From positions 1 through 5,898 of the forward strand of contig CANJYY010000185.1 of the NCBI GenBank assembly GCA_947479185.1: a stretch of DNA of 5,898 nt, read 5' to 3'. Positions 1 to 5,075 of the stretch are shown piece by piece. A program made the position numbers and the translations under genes. The notes under the pieces are model-generated. The model was not told where the DNA came from. It searched no databases and saw nothing but the letters and a program-made list of their open reading frames with translations. Each line of letters starts with the position of its first letter. Positions within the stretch are counted from its first letter, which is position 1. Source of the stretch: Caulobacteraceae bacterium. GTDB lineage: Bacteria > Pseudomonadota > Alphaproteobacteria > Caulobacterales > Caulobacteraceae.

Positions 1-1134
1 AACCACCGCACCAGCGACGGCCAGCCGACCCCGACCCTGACGGCCGGCGAGGATGAGCTGACCGGCATCGCCCTGGCGCTGAAGGCCGCCGGCAAGGGCG
101 TGCTGCAGTTCGTCTCCGACTTCCAGAACCCGGCCGAGGAATTCGCCATGTTCCGCCGGCTGGTCGAGGCCTCCGGCCGTCCGCTGAGCTTCTCCCTGGC
201 CCAGAGCGCGCGTGGCAAGGACGCCTGGAAGCTGTTGCTGGCGGCCCTCTCCGACGCTGTCGACAGCGGCCTGCCGATGAAGGCCCAGGTCGCCGGCCGT
301 CCGGTCGGGGTGCTGTTCGGGCTGGAGCTGACGCTCAACCCGTTCAGCCAGCACCAGACCTACAAGGAGATCGCCCATCTGCCGCTGGCCGAGCGGGTGG
401 CCCACCTCAGCGATCCGGCGTTCCGCGCGCGGCTGCTTAGCGAGACCGTGGACCCCAAGGGGCCGTTCGCGGGCAGCGCCCTGCGCGCCTGGGACAACAT
501 GTTCCTGATGACCGACCAGCCGGACTACGAGCCGACCGAGGACGATACGGTCAAGGCGCTGGCCGCCGGCCGCGGCCTGTGGCCGGACGAGGTGGCGCTG
601 GACCACATGCTGAGCAACGGCGGGCGGGGCATGCTCTATCACCCGTTCCTCAACTACGCCGACGGCTCGCTGGACCCCAGCTTCGCCATGCTCAGCCACC
701 GCGACACGGTGCCGGGCCTCAGCGATGGCGGAGCCCATGTGGGCATGATCTGCGACGGCAGCTTCCCGACCTCGAACCTGACCCACTGGACGCGCGATCG
801 CACGCGGGGGCCGAAGCTGGGTCTGGAGGAGGTCATCCGCATGCAGACTCAGGACACCGCCGCGGCGGTCGGCCTGTTCGACCGGGGCCAGATCGCCCTG
901 GGCCTGCGCGCGGACCTCAACGTCATCGACTACGACGGCCTGATCCTGCACGCGCCGAGCGTGGCCTATGACCTGCCGGCCGGCGGGCGGCGTCTGGTGC
1001 AGCGGGCCGACGGCTATGTCGCGACCATCGTCGCCGGCCAGATCACCTACCGCGACGGCGAGCCGACCGGCGCCCTGCCGGGCCGGCTGGTGCGCGGCGC
1101 GCGGTCGGCGCCGATGGCCATGGCGGCGGAGTAG
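1..1134 (+). CDS. N-acyl-D-amino-acid deacylase-like amidohydrolase, 5' truncated
   Basis: The reading frame is open from base 1 (first residues NHRTSDGQPTPTL) to a TAG stop, giving 377 visible codons. Enzymes of this family are usually about 550-590 residues, so roughly 200 N-terminal residues, including the first metal-binding HxH motif, lie outside the window. The GTG at 100 is an internal Val codon, not the start. Seen here: the NHRTSDG segment at the edge, the SDGGAH motif at fragment residues 241-246 (its Asp matches the catalytic, metal-associated Asp of D-aminoacylases), and a C-terminal G-L-R-A-D-L-N-V-I-D stretch typical of the composite beta-sandwich of amidohydrolases. The family hydrolyses amide bonds, classically N-acyl-D-amino acids, in the cytoplasm with zinc. 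The exact substrate cannot be told, and many relatives are annotated only as amidohydrolase family 3. It is transcribed towards the minus-strand operon and ends just before a palindromic repeat pair. Confidence 0.88.
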   Translation, partial: NHRTSDGQPTPTLTAGEDELTGIALALKAAGKGVLQFVSDFQNPAEEFAMFRRLVEASGRPLSFSLAQSARGKDAWKLLLAALSDAVDSGLPMKAQVAGRPVGVLFGLELTLNPFSQHQTYKEIAHLPLAERVAHLSDPAFRARLLSETVDPKGPFAGSALRAWDNMFLMTDQPDYEPTEDDTVKALAAGRGLWPDEVALDHMLSNGGRGMLYHPFLNYADGSLDPSFAMLSHRDTVPGLSDGGAHVGMICDGSFPTSNLTHWTRDRTRGPKLGLEEVIRMQTQDTAAAVGLFDRGQIALGLRADLNVIDYDGLILHAPSVAYDLPAGGRRLVQRADGYVATIVAGQITYRDGEPTGALPGRLVRGARSAPMAMAAE

Positions 1135-1139
1135 GTTTG

Positions 1140-1184
1140 CGTCCTTCGAGACGCGGACCTGAGGGTCCGCTCCTCAGGATGACG
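1140..1184 (-). repeat. Palindromic intergenic repeat, copy A
   Basis: Read on the minus strand, this 45-base unit has conserved outer blocks TGAGGAGCG and GCGTCTCGAA flanking a palindromic core. The core is a perfect 7-bp stem, GCGGACC/GGTCCGC (1153-1159 with 1164-1170), with a 4-base loop. From memory, elements of this kind (CTGAGGAGC ... GCGTCTCGAAGG) are scattered in the intergenic regions of Caulobacter- and Bradyrhizobium-like genomes, but I could not check this by search. Copy B lies 12 bases away in the opposite orientation and matches at 32 of 45 positions without gaps. It begins 5 bases after the amidohydrolase stop. The hairpin has no T-tract after it, so it is not a standard intrinsic terminator. 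Confidence 0.75.
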
Positions 1185-1196
1185 AACATCTTTGCC

Positions 1197-1241
1197 CGTC
1201 GTGGTGAGGAGCGAGGCCTCAGCCGAGCGTCTCGAACCTCG
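1197..1241 (+). repeat. Palindromic intergenic repeat, copy B (inverted relative to copy A)
   Basis: This is a second 45-base copy of the same element, read on the plus strand, with the same TGAGGAGCG and GCGTCTCGAA blocks and the same CTCA at the centre of the core. Its core stem is degenerate: a 3-bp GGC/GCC stem around CTCA, then two mismatches, then two more pairs. Copy A instead pairs over seven bases. The element ends 5 bases before the stop codon of the DUF1330 gene on the opposite strand. With copy A it forms a long imperfect inverted repeat that nearly fills the gap between two convergent genes. Confidence 0.72.
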
Positions 1242-1246
1242 CAACG

Positions 1247-1684
1247 CTACTCCCCGAAACCCTCGCCCAGTTCGGTGATCGGGGCCATGCGGATCAGGCG
1301 GCTGTCCTCGACGCCGGCCTGGCGGTGCTTGACCACCTCGCGGTACTCGGGGTCGGTGACCATGGCGAGGAACGCCCCGCCACCGGGGTATTCGGCGATG
1401 AAGGCGATGTCCCAGCGCTCGTCGGTCGGGCCGGTGACGACGACGTCCGGCCGTCCCGCCCAGATTTGCCGTCCGCCGACGCGCTTGAAGATGTGCGCGC
1501 TCTCGCGGCCATAGGCGCGATAGGCCTCCAGGCCCGTCATCCCCTTGCCGTGGTTCGGGTGGCCTTCGGGATAGTCGGCCAGCGCGCGGACCCGCACGAG
1601 GTTGAGCATGTGAATCGGTTCGTCGCGCGGCAGGGCCTTGAAGGCGTCGAACTGCGGGCGGGTGGGGTCGATGGAGCCGGTCAT
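1247..1684 (-). CDS. DUF1330 family protein
   Basis: This 145-residue protein carries features of the DUF1330 family, a ferredoxin-like dimeric alpha-beta barrel related to the EthD/monooxygenase-like folds. The pattern is a first strand IHMLNLVRV (residues 24-32), GLEAYRAYG (51-59), a region around VGGRQIWAG (69-77) and a C-terminal strand-helix DIAFIAEYPGGGAFLAMV (92-109) followed by DPEYREVVKHRQAG. The function of the family is unknown; no catalytic residue can be assigned. The frame also has a TTG at 1702, but its only purine-rich AGG sits 2-3 bases upstream, too close for a ribosome site. The ATG at 1684 is therefore preferred, although its own Shine-Dalgarno site is weak. It lies 47 bases after the spermidine-synthase-like gene on the same strand with no visible terminator between, so it may be the last gene of that operon. 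There is no signal peptide, so it is probably cytoplasmic. Confidence 0.82.
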   Translation of the reverse strand: MTGSIDPTRPQFDAFKALPRDEPIHMLNLVRVRALADYPEGHPNHGKGMTGLEAYRAYGRESAHIFKRVGGRQIWAGRPDVVVTGPTDERWDIAFIAEYPGGGAFLAMVTDPEYREVVKHRQAGVEDSRLIRMAPITELGEGFGE

Positions 1685-1731
1685 GGGGATACTCTGCCAC
1701 AAACCTGCTTGGGCGGAAGCTACCCCGGTTG

Positions 1732-2397
1732 TCAGGCCTTCCTCGCCATCCAGATCGTATGCCGCGCGCCGCGGCCGCGATGGGCGCGGACGCCGATTTC
1801 CTCGACCGCGTAGCCGGCGCGCTTGAGCCGGTTGGTGAAGCCATGGTCGGACGACGATGACCAGACGCCGAGCAGGCCGCCGGCAGTCAGCGCGGCCTTG
1901 GTCACACCCAGGCCGTTGAAGCTGTAGAGGCCGTCGTTGCCGGCGCGGCTCAGGCCCTGCGGGCCGTTGTCGACGTCGAGCAGGACGGCGTCCCAGCCGC
2001 CTTCGGCGATCATCGACGCCACATCGCCCTGGCGGATCTCGCCGCGCTTGTCAGCCAGGCTGTCGCCATAGAGACCGGAGAGCGGCCCCCGCGCCCAGTC
2101 GACGACCGCCGGGACCAGCTCGGCGACGACGATCTTCGCCTTCGGCCCGAAGGCGGCCAGGGCCGCGCGCAGGGTGAAGCCCATGCCCAGCCCGCCGATC
2201 AGCACGCGCGGCGCCGCGACCTTCGCCAGCCGTTCATGGGCCAGGGTGGCCAGCGCCTCTTCCGAGCCGCTCAGCCGGCTGTTCATCAGCTCGATCGATC
2301 CGGCCATGATCGAGTACTCGGTCCCGCGCCGCATCAGGCGCAGCTCGCCGCCGTCGCCGGGCACGGCGGCGGTCGCCAGGTGTTCCCAGGGGATCAA
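1732..2397 (-). CDS. Spermidine synthase-like protein (Rossmann methyltransferase fold)
   Basis: This 221-residue protein has the class I Rossmann fold of spermidine synthases and methyltransferases. Visible are the nucleoside-binding glycine loop VLIGGLGMGFTL (residues 65-76), the acidic end of the second strand VVAEL (E93, expected to hold the ribose), GDVASM (124-129, adenine side) and WDAVLLDVDNGPQ (135-147) at the active-site strand. An upstream MNSRLSGSEEALATLAHERL segment aligns with the region before the Rossmann core in polyamine synthases. The typical GGGDG loop, YHE and DxSDP patterns are replaced by GGLGMG, LAH and DVDNGP, so true putrescine aminopropyl transfer is doubtful. The natural substrate is unknown. 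The frame is open up to 2478, but the start is placed at TTG 2397: AAGGA lies 8 bases before it, and the protein then begins MIPWEHL, while the earlier part overlaps the TPM gene and is Arg/Cys-rich junk. The start is 4 bases after the TPM stop. Confidence 0.82.
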   Translation of the reverse strand: MIPWEHLATAAVPGDGGELRLMRRGTEYSIMAGSIELMNSRLSGSEEALATLAHERLAKVAAPRVLIGGLGMGFTLRAALAAFGPKAKIVVAELVPAVVDWARGPLSGLYGDSLADKRGEIRQGDVASMIAEGGWDAVLLDVDNGPQGLSRAGNDGLYSFNGLGVTKAALTAGGLLGVWSSSSDHGFTNRLKRAGYAVEEIGVRAHRGRGARHTIWMARKA

Positions 2398-2401
2398 ACG
2401 C

Positions 2402-3106
2402 TCAGTCCTTGCCCGGCCCCGGCAGCACGACCAGGCGGTCGGGCAACTCATTGGGATTGTCCGCGCCCGGGGGCACATGGGCGGCGAGGATCCGGCCCGA
2501 CAGCTCGATGGCGGCGACGAAGCCGTCAGCGGTCTTGCGCTTCTTCAGGCCGGCGATCAGCAGGGCCACGACCTCGTCCCAGACGACCGGGTCGGTGACC
2601 TTGTAGATGCCCTCGTCGGCGATCACCTCGGCGCGCCGTTCGGCCAGCGAGGCGAACAGCAGCACGCCGGTGCGGTCACGGGTGGCGTGCAGGCCGTGGC
2701 TGAGGAACTGCTGCATGGCCGCGCGGTGGACGCGCTCGGCCTTCAGGCTGGCGGGGGTGAGGAACCGCCGTACCGGCGGAATGGCCACGACCAGGGCCGC
2801 GAGGACGAACACCGCCGCCTGCAGCGCCACATAGGTGGTCAGGGCCGCCAGGATGGTGGCCTCGGTCGCCGCCGCGTGGCCGACGGTCCAGCCGCCGAAC
2901 AACCCGGTCAGGGTCTGCGGATCAAAGCCGAGCAGAAGCGCGCCCGCCGGCAGGATCAGCGCGACCGCGGCGGCCCAGGCCAGCGGCGTCTCGCGATAGT
3001 CCGACACCGCCGGCGCCAGCACGCAGTAGACCTCGCCGGCCGTCTTCGTCTCGGCCGCCGCCACGGCGGCCGCGATGCGATCGTGGTCCTTGTCGGTCAT
3101 CGTCAT
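2402..3106 (-). CDS. Membrane TPM-domain protein (second TPM gene of a LemA module)
   Basis: This 234-residue protein has a TPM (PF04536-type) fold interrupted by membrane helices. The first part (residues 7-37) gives the opening helix and strand, with AETKTAGEVYCVLAP. Hydrophobic segments follow at about 41-61 and 85-110. The rest of the domain follows, with RTGVLLFASLAERRAEVIADEGI (145-167), the VWDEVV helix, a DGFVAAI helix and a P-rich tail ending GPGKD. This layout matches the short membrane proteins that accompany LemA and YgcG-like proteins in many proteobacteria. Their biochemical role is not settled; plant and some bacterial TPM relatives have been linked to phosphatase activity or photosystem repair. 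The start is ATG 3106, with GGAG 8 bases upstream and one base after the YgcG-like stop. The same frame runs up to 3196, but that stretch is Ala-rich, overlaps the preceding gene and has no ribosome site. No signal peptide is seen; the helices should anchor it in the inner membrane. Confidence 0.85.
   Translation of the reverse strand: MTMTDKDHDRIAAAVAAAETKTAGEVYCVLAPAVSDYRETPLAWAAAVALILPAGALLLGFDPQTLTGLFGGWTVGHAAATEATILAALTTYVALQAAVFVLAALVVAIPPVRRFLTPASLKAERVHRAAMQQFLSHGLHATRDRTGVLLFASLAERRAEVIADEGIYKVTDPVVWDEVVALLIAGLKKRKTADGFVAAIELSGRILAAHVPPGADNPNELPDRLVVLPGPGKD
2406..2410 (-). promoter_or_regulatory. Ribosome binding site fixing the TTG start of the spermidine synthase-like gene
   Basis: On the minus strand AAGGA precedes the TTG at 2397 by 8 bases. 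It lies inside the last codons of the TPM gene, just ahead of its TGA. This spacing is optimal and decides between the TTG and the ATG or GTG codons further upstream. It implies translational coupling to the TPM gene. Confidence 0.65.
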
Positions 3107-3107
3107 G

Positions 3108-3923
3108 TCACCAGCTCCCCGAGGAGCCGCCGCCCCCGAATGATCCGCCGCCGCCGGAGAAGCCGCCGCCTCCGCCGCCCCAGCCGCCGCTGTCATGCCG
3201 GCCGCCGCCGCTCAGGCCGCCGAGGATGATCCAGGGCAGGGCGCCGGCCAGACCGCCGCGGCCGCGCCCGCCGCGCAGGCTGGCGATGATGACCCAGAAG
3301 ACGACGAGGAAGATGATGAAGGCGAGCGGCGGGGCGCTCTTGTGCTCACGCGCCGTCGAGGCCGCCGCCGTGGCGTTGGCCCGGGCCTGGTCGTCGGGCA
3401 GGCTCAGCTGCTGGACCAGGGCGTCGGCCCCCGCGACCACGCCGCCCTCCATGTCGCCGGCCTTGAACTTCGGCAGGATGGCGGTCTGGATGATCACGCT
3501 GGACAGGGCGTCGGTCATCACGCCTTCGAGGCCGTAGCCGACCTCGATGCGAACCTTGCGGTCATTGGGCGCGACGATCAGCAGGGCGCCATCGTTGATC
3601 TTCTTGTCGCCGATCGCCCAGGCCCGGCCCAGCTGGTAGCCGTAGTCCTCGATCTCGTAGCCCTGCAGCGTCGGCAGGGTGACCACAACCAGCTGGTGCC
3701 CGGACGAGGTCTCGAGGGCCGTCAGCTTCTCGGTCAGCGAGGCCTCGACGGCCGGTGACAGGATATTGGCGTTGTCGACCACCCGGCCGGTGAGGGGCGG
3801 GAAGGTCGGCGCCGCCAGCGCCGGCAGGGCGATGAGCAGGATAGTAAGCGCCATCAGCGACGCCCACATCCTCCCCCACGCGACCGTTGGCCGGAGAGGG
3901 AGGACCTTGGTGGTGGCGCTCAA
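3108..3923 (-). CDS. YgcG-family secreted TPM-domain protein with Gly-rich tail
   Basis: This 271-residue protein has a positively charged start, a hydrophobic core LMALTILLIALPALA and a likely signal peptidase I site after A37 (ALA). A TPM domain follows (about 44-170), with VVDNANILS, HQLVVVTLPTLQGY, NDGALLIVAPNDRKVRIEVGYGLEGVM split around I109-M136, and a DALVQQL helix. Next comes one membrane helix (about 199-216, FIIFLVVFWVII). The Gly/Ser-rich tail (217-271) ends in GGGGSSGSW, the hallmark C-terminus of the family. The TPM domain should face the periplasm. The family's precise biochemical function is unknown. The start is uncertain. TTG 3923, one base after the LemA stop, gives a normal signal peptide with K6, R11 and R18 but only a weak ribosome site. 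ATG 3869 has GGGGAGG directly against it (too close) and loses the charges. It is coupled between lemA and the second TPM gene. Confidence 0.9.
   Translation of the reverse strand: MSATTKVLPLRPTVAWGRMWASLMALTILLIALPALAAPTFPPLTGRVVDNANILSPAVEASLTEKLTALETSSGHQLVVVTLPTLQGYEIEDYGYQLGRAWAIGDKKINDGALLIVAPNDRKVRIEVGYGLEGVMTDALSSVIIQTAILPKFKAGDMEGGVVAGADALVQQLSLPDDQARANATAAASTAREHKSAPPLAFIIFLVVFWVIIASLRGGRGRGGLAGALPWIILGGLSGGGRHDSGGWGGGGGGFSGGGGSFGGGGSSGSW
3111..3273 (-). repeat. Low-complexity GGN-codon tract encoding the YgcG Gly-rich tail
   Basis: On the minus strand this stretch is dominated by GGC/GGT/GGA codons that encode the Gly-, Ser- and Arg-rich end of the YgcG-like protein. It includes runs of five or six consecutive glycines near 3150-3185. 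The repeats are in frame, so the base-level simplicity reflects the protein. Such tracts can slip in replication, but the frame is intact here. Confidence 0.6.
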
Positions 3924-3924
3924 G

Positions 3925-4575
3925 TTACTTCGTCGCCGGCGCGGCGGTCGGGGCCGGGGCGGCCGCCGGCGGCGCGGTGTCGAAGCTGACCGTCGGCGCG
4001 GTCTGCGCCGTGGCCGCGGCCTCGAACGGCAGGGCCGGCTTCTGCGAGCCGTAGAGGGTCTTGGCCCAGATCACCGTCGGGAAGGTCCGCAGGCTGGTGT
4101 TATAGAGACGCACCTGCTCGTTGTAGTCGCGGCGGGCGACGCTGATCCGGTTTTCCGTCCCCTCCAGCTGGCTCTGCAGGGCCAGGAAGTTGGTGTTGGA
4201 CTTGAGGTCCGGATAGCTCTCCTGGATCATCATCAGGCGGCCGAGCACGCCGCTCAGCTTGTCCTGGGCCGCCGCGTACTGCTGAAACTGCGCGGGGTTG
4301 GTGATGGTCGAGGCGTCGACGCGCACCTGGGTGGCGCTGGCGCGGGCCTCTGTGACGGCGGTCAGCACGTCCTTCTCCTGGGCGGCGTAGCCCTTCACGG
4401 TGCTCACCAGATTCGGGATCAGGTCGGCGCGGCGCTGGTATTGGTTCTGGACGTCGCCCCACGACGCCTTCACGGCTTCGTCGCGGGTCGGAATGGTGTT
4501 GATGCCGCAACCGGCCAGGCTCGCGGCGATCGCGAGCACGGGAAGCATGCGGACAAGACGGCGGATGGCGATCAT
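3925..4575 (-). CDS. lemA: LemA family lipoprotein
   Basis: This 216-residue LemA protein begins with RRLVR charges and a lipobox L-A-G-C, with the lipidated Cys at residue 23. Gly follows at +2, which by the Lol rule favours the outer membrane. The LemA core (about 27-190) shows GINTIPTRDEAVKASW, NQYQRRADLIPNLVSTVKGY, AAQEKDVLTAVTEARASA, QDKLSGVLGRLMMIQESYPDLKSN and an ENRISVARRDYNE helix with YNTSLRTFPTVIWA near the end. These are long antiparallel helices of the LemA bundle. The tail is Ala/Pro/Thr-rich and probably disordered. The function is unclear across the family. LemA genes are frequently next to TPM proteins, as here. ATG 4575 is chosen because AGGGG lies 6 bases upstream and the signal peptide then has normal length. 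ATG 4620 lacks a ribosome site and would add 15 non-conserved residues. It is the first gene of a tightly coupled group. Confidence 0.94.
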   Translation of the reverse strand: MIAIRRLVRMLPVLAIAASLAGCGINTIPTRDEAVKASWGDVQNQYQRRADLIPNLVSTVKGYAAQEKDVLTAVTEARASATQVRVDASTITNPAQFQQYAAAQDKLSGVLGRLMMIQESYPDLKSNTNFLALQSQLEGTENRISVARRDYNEQVRLYNTSLRTFPTVIWAKTLYGSQKPALPFEAAATAQTAPTVSFDTAPPAAAPAPTAAPATK

Positions 4576-4654
4576 GGACGGCCCCTGAATGCAGCCGCGA
4601 ATGCGGCCCGTGGGGCACATATAGGGGACTTCGCGGCCGTACGGGAGGACCCTG
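4576..4654 (-). promoter_or_regulatory. GFA to lemA intergenic region, probable promoter of the LemA/TPM operon
   Basis: This 79-base gap is by position the likely promoter region for lemA and the genes coupled to it. A TATAT at 4619-4623 (minus strand), about 44 bases before the lemA ATG, could serve as a -10 box, but I see no convincing -35 partner. A small GCCGC/GCGGC hairpin with a 4-base loop (4594-4607) lies in what would be the leader. Readthrough from the upstream acyl-CoA dehydrogenase/GFA pair is also possible, since no T-rich terminator is visible. Confidence 0.25.
4582..4586 (-). promoter_or_regulatory. Ribosome binding site of lemA
   Basis: On the minus strand AGGGG lies 6 bases before ATG 4575. 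It selects this codon over the in-frame ATG at 4620, which has only CCCCTAT-like sequence in front of it. Confidence 0.6.
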
Positions 4655-5062
4655 CTAGCCGGGATTTTTTCCGAAGGCGGGAACGCCCTCCGGAATCGCC
4701 GTGCAGGGCATGGCGCTCTCGGTCCAGATGTGGATCTGCGGCGTCACCCAGCTCGGGTCGTCGAGCGTCCCGGCCTTGATGAACACCAGCGCGGGATTGG
4801 CCGGCGCCTCGGAGAAGACCGGCGAGCCGCACTCCGGGCAGAACAGCCGATCGACCGTGCCGCCGCTGTCGCCCTTGTCGTGATAGGTCTTCAGCGTCCC
4901 GGTGACCGTCAGCGCCCCCTTGGGGACGCCGACGATCACCGAATAGGCCGTGCCGGCCTGGCGCTGGCAGTTCTTGCAGTGGCAGATGGCCTGGAAGACC
5001 GGCTCCGCCTCACCGCTATAGTGAACCTGGCCGCAGAGGCAGCCGCCTTCGATATGCGCCAT
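4655..5062 (-). CDS. GFA family zinc-binding protein
   Basis: This 135-residue protein belongs to the Gfa/CENP-V family. All seven family cysteines are present: C8 and C10 in GGCLCG, C27, C29 and C32 in CHCKNC, and C75 and C78 in FCPECGSP. In Paracoccus Gfa the equivalent set binds one structural zinc (outer pairs) and one catalytic-site zinc (CxCxxC), so both sites should be intact here. The founding member was described as accelerating the reaction of formaldehyde with glutathione, but most relatives have no proven activity and that assignment should not be carried over. The start is ATG 5062, with GGGAG 8 bases upstream adjoining the TAA of the acyl-CoA dehydrogenase gene. The 13-base gap suggests cotranscription with that gene. 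It is a soluble, cytoplasmic protein of normal family length. Confidence 0.92.
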   Translation of the reverse strand: MAHIEGGCLCGQVHYSGEAEPVFQAICHCKNCQRQAGTAYSVIVGVPKGALTVTGTLKTYHDKGDSGGTVDRLFCPECGSPVFSEAPANPALVFIKAGTLDDPSWVTPQIHIWTESAMPCTAIPEGVPAFGKNPG

Positions 5063-5070
5063 GCCGGTCT

Positions 5071-5075
5071 CTCCC
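5071..5075 (-). promoter_or_regulatory. Ribosome binding site of the GFA gene
   Basis: On the minus strand GGGAG directly follows the stop codon of the acyl-CoA dehydrogenase gene and lies 8 bases before ATG 5062. It supports both the chosen start and coupling to the upstream gene. Confidence 0.6.

Larger units (their letters stand above)
1140..1241. other. Long imperfect hairpin between convergent genes, possible bidirectional 3' end
   Basis: The two inverted repeat copies can pair with each other over 45-base arms around a 12-base spacer, because copy A on the minus strand resembles copy B on the plus strand. Transcripts from either side would therefore carry a long, imperfect, GC-rich stem-loop just past their stop codon. 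This is seen directly as sequence complementarity. A role in transcription termination or in blocking 3' exonucleases is inference from position alone. No run of T follows on either strand. Confidence 0.4.

Noticed and set aside
1685..1731. Possible terminator or promoter between the spermidine-synthase-like and DUF1330 genes
   Set aside because: I found no stable inverted repeat followed by T residues and no recognisable -35/-10 pair in these 47 bases.
1047..1844. Minus-strand open frame of 265 codons spanning the repeat pair and the DUF1330 gene
   Set aside because: It runs through the intergenic repeats and overlaps the DUF1330 frame and the ends of two other genes. Its translation is Arg/Pro-rich and matches nothing.
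3107..3196. Upstream start at 3196 for the second TPM gene
   Set aside because: The added 30 residues are Ala-rich, overlap the Gly-rich tail of the preceding gene and are not part of the family. ATG 3106 has GGAG at 8 bases.
2174..3229. Long plus-strand open frame (351 codons) antisense to the spermidine-synthase-like and TPM genes
   Set aside because: Its product is Arg/Gly/Gln-rich low complexity with no recognisable domain, while the minus strand encodes clear families with good ribosome sites. Long antisense frames are expected at this GC content.
3195..3758. Plus-strand open frame of 187 codons inside the YgcG-like gene
   Set aside because: It is a shadow of the GC-rich TPM coding sequence, with a composition dominated by Gly, Asp, Arg and Ala and no domain.
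4594..4607. Small hairpin in the lemA leader as a terminator or riboswitch
   Set aside because: The stem is only 5 bp with no T-tract, and chance hairpins of this size are common at this GC content.
4576..4620. Upstream ATG at 4620 as lemA start
   Set aside because: There is no Shine-Dalgarno sequence before it, and the extra 15 residues would push the lipobox too far from the N-terminus. ATG 4575 has AGGGG at 6 bases.
3679..4779. Long plus-strand open frame (366 codons) antisense to lemA and its neighbours
   Set aside because: It crosses three genes and an intergenic gap, is Arg/Gly-rich, and overlaps lemA, which has full family motifs on the other strand.
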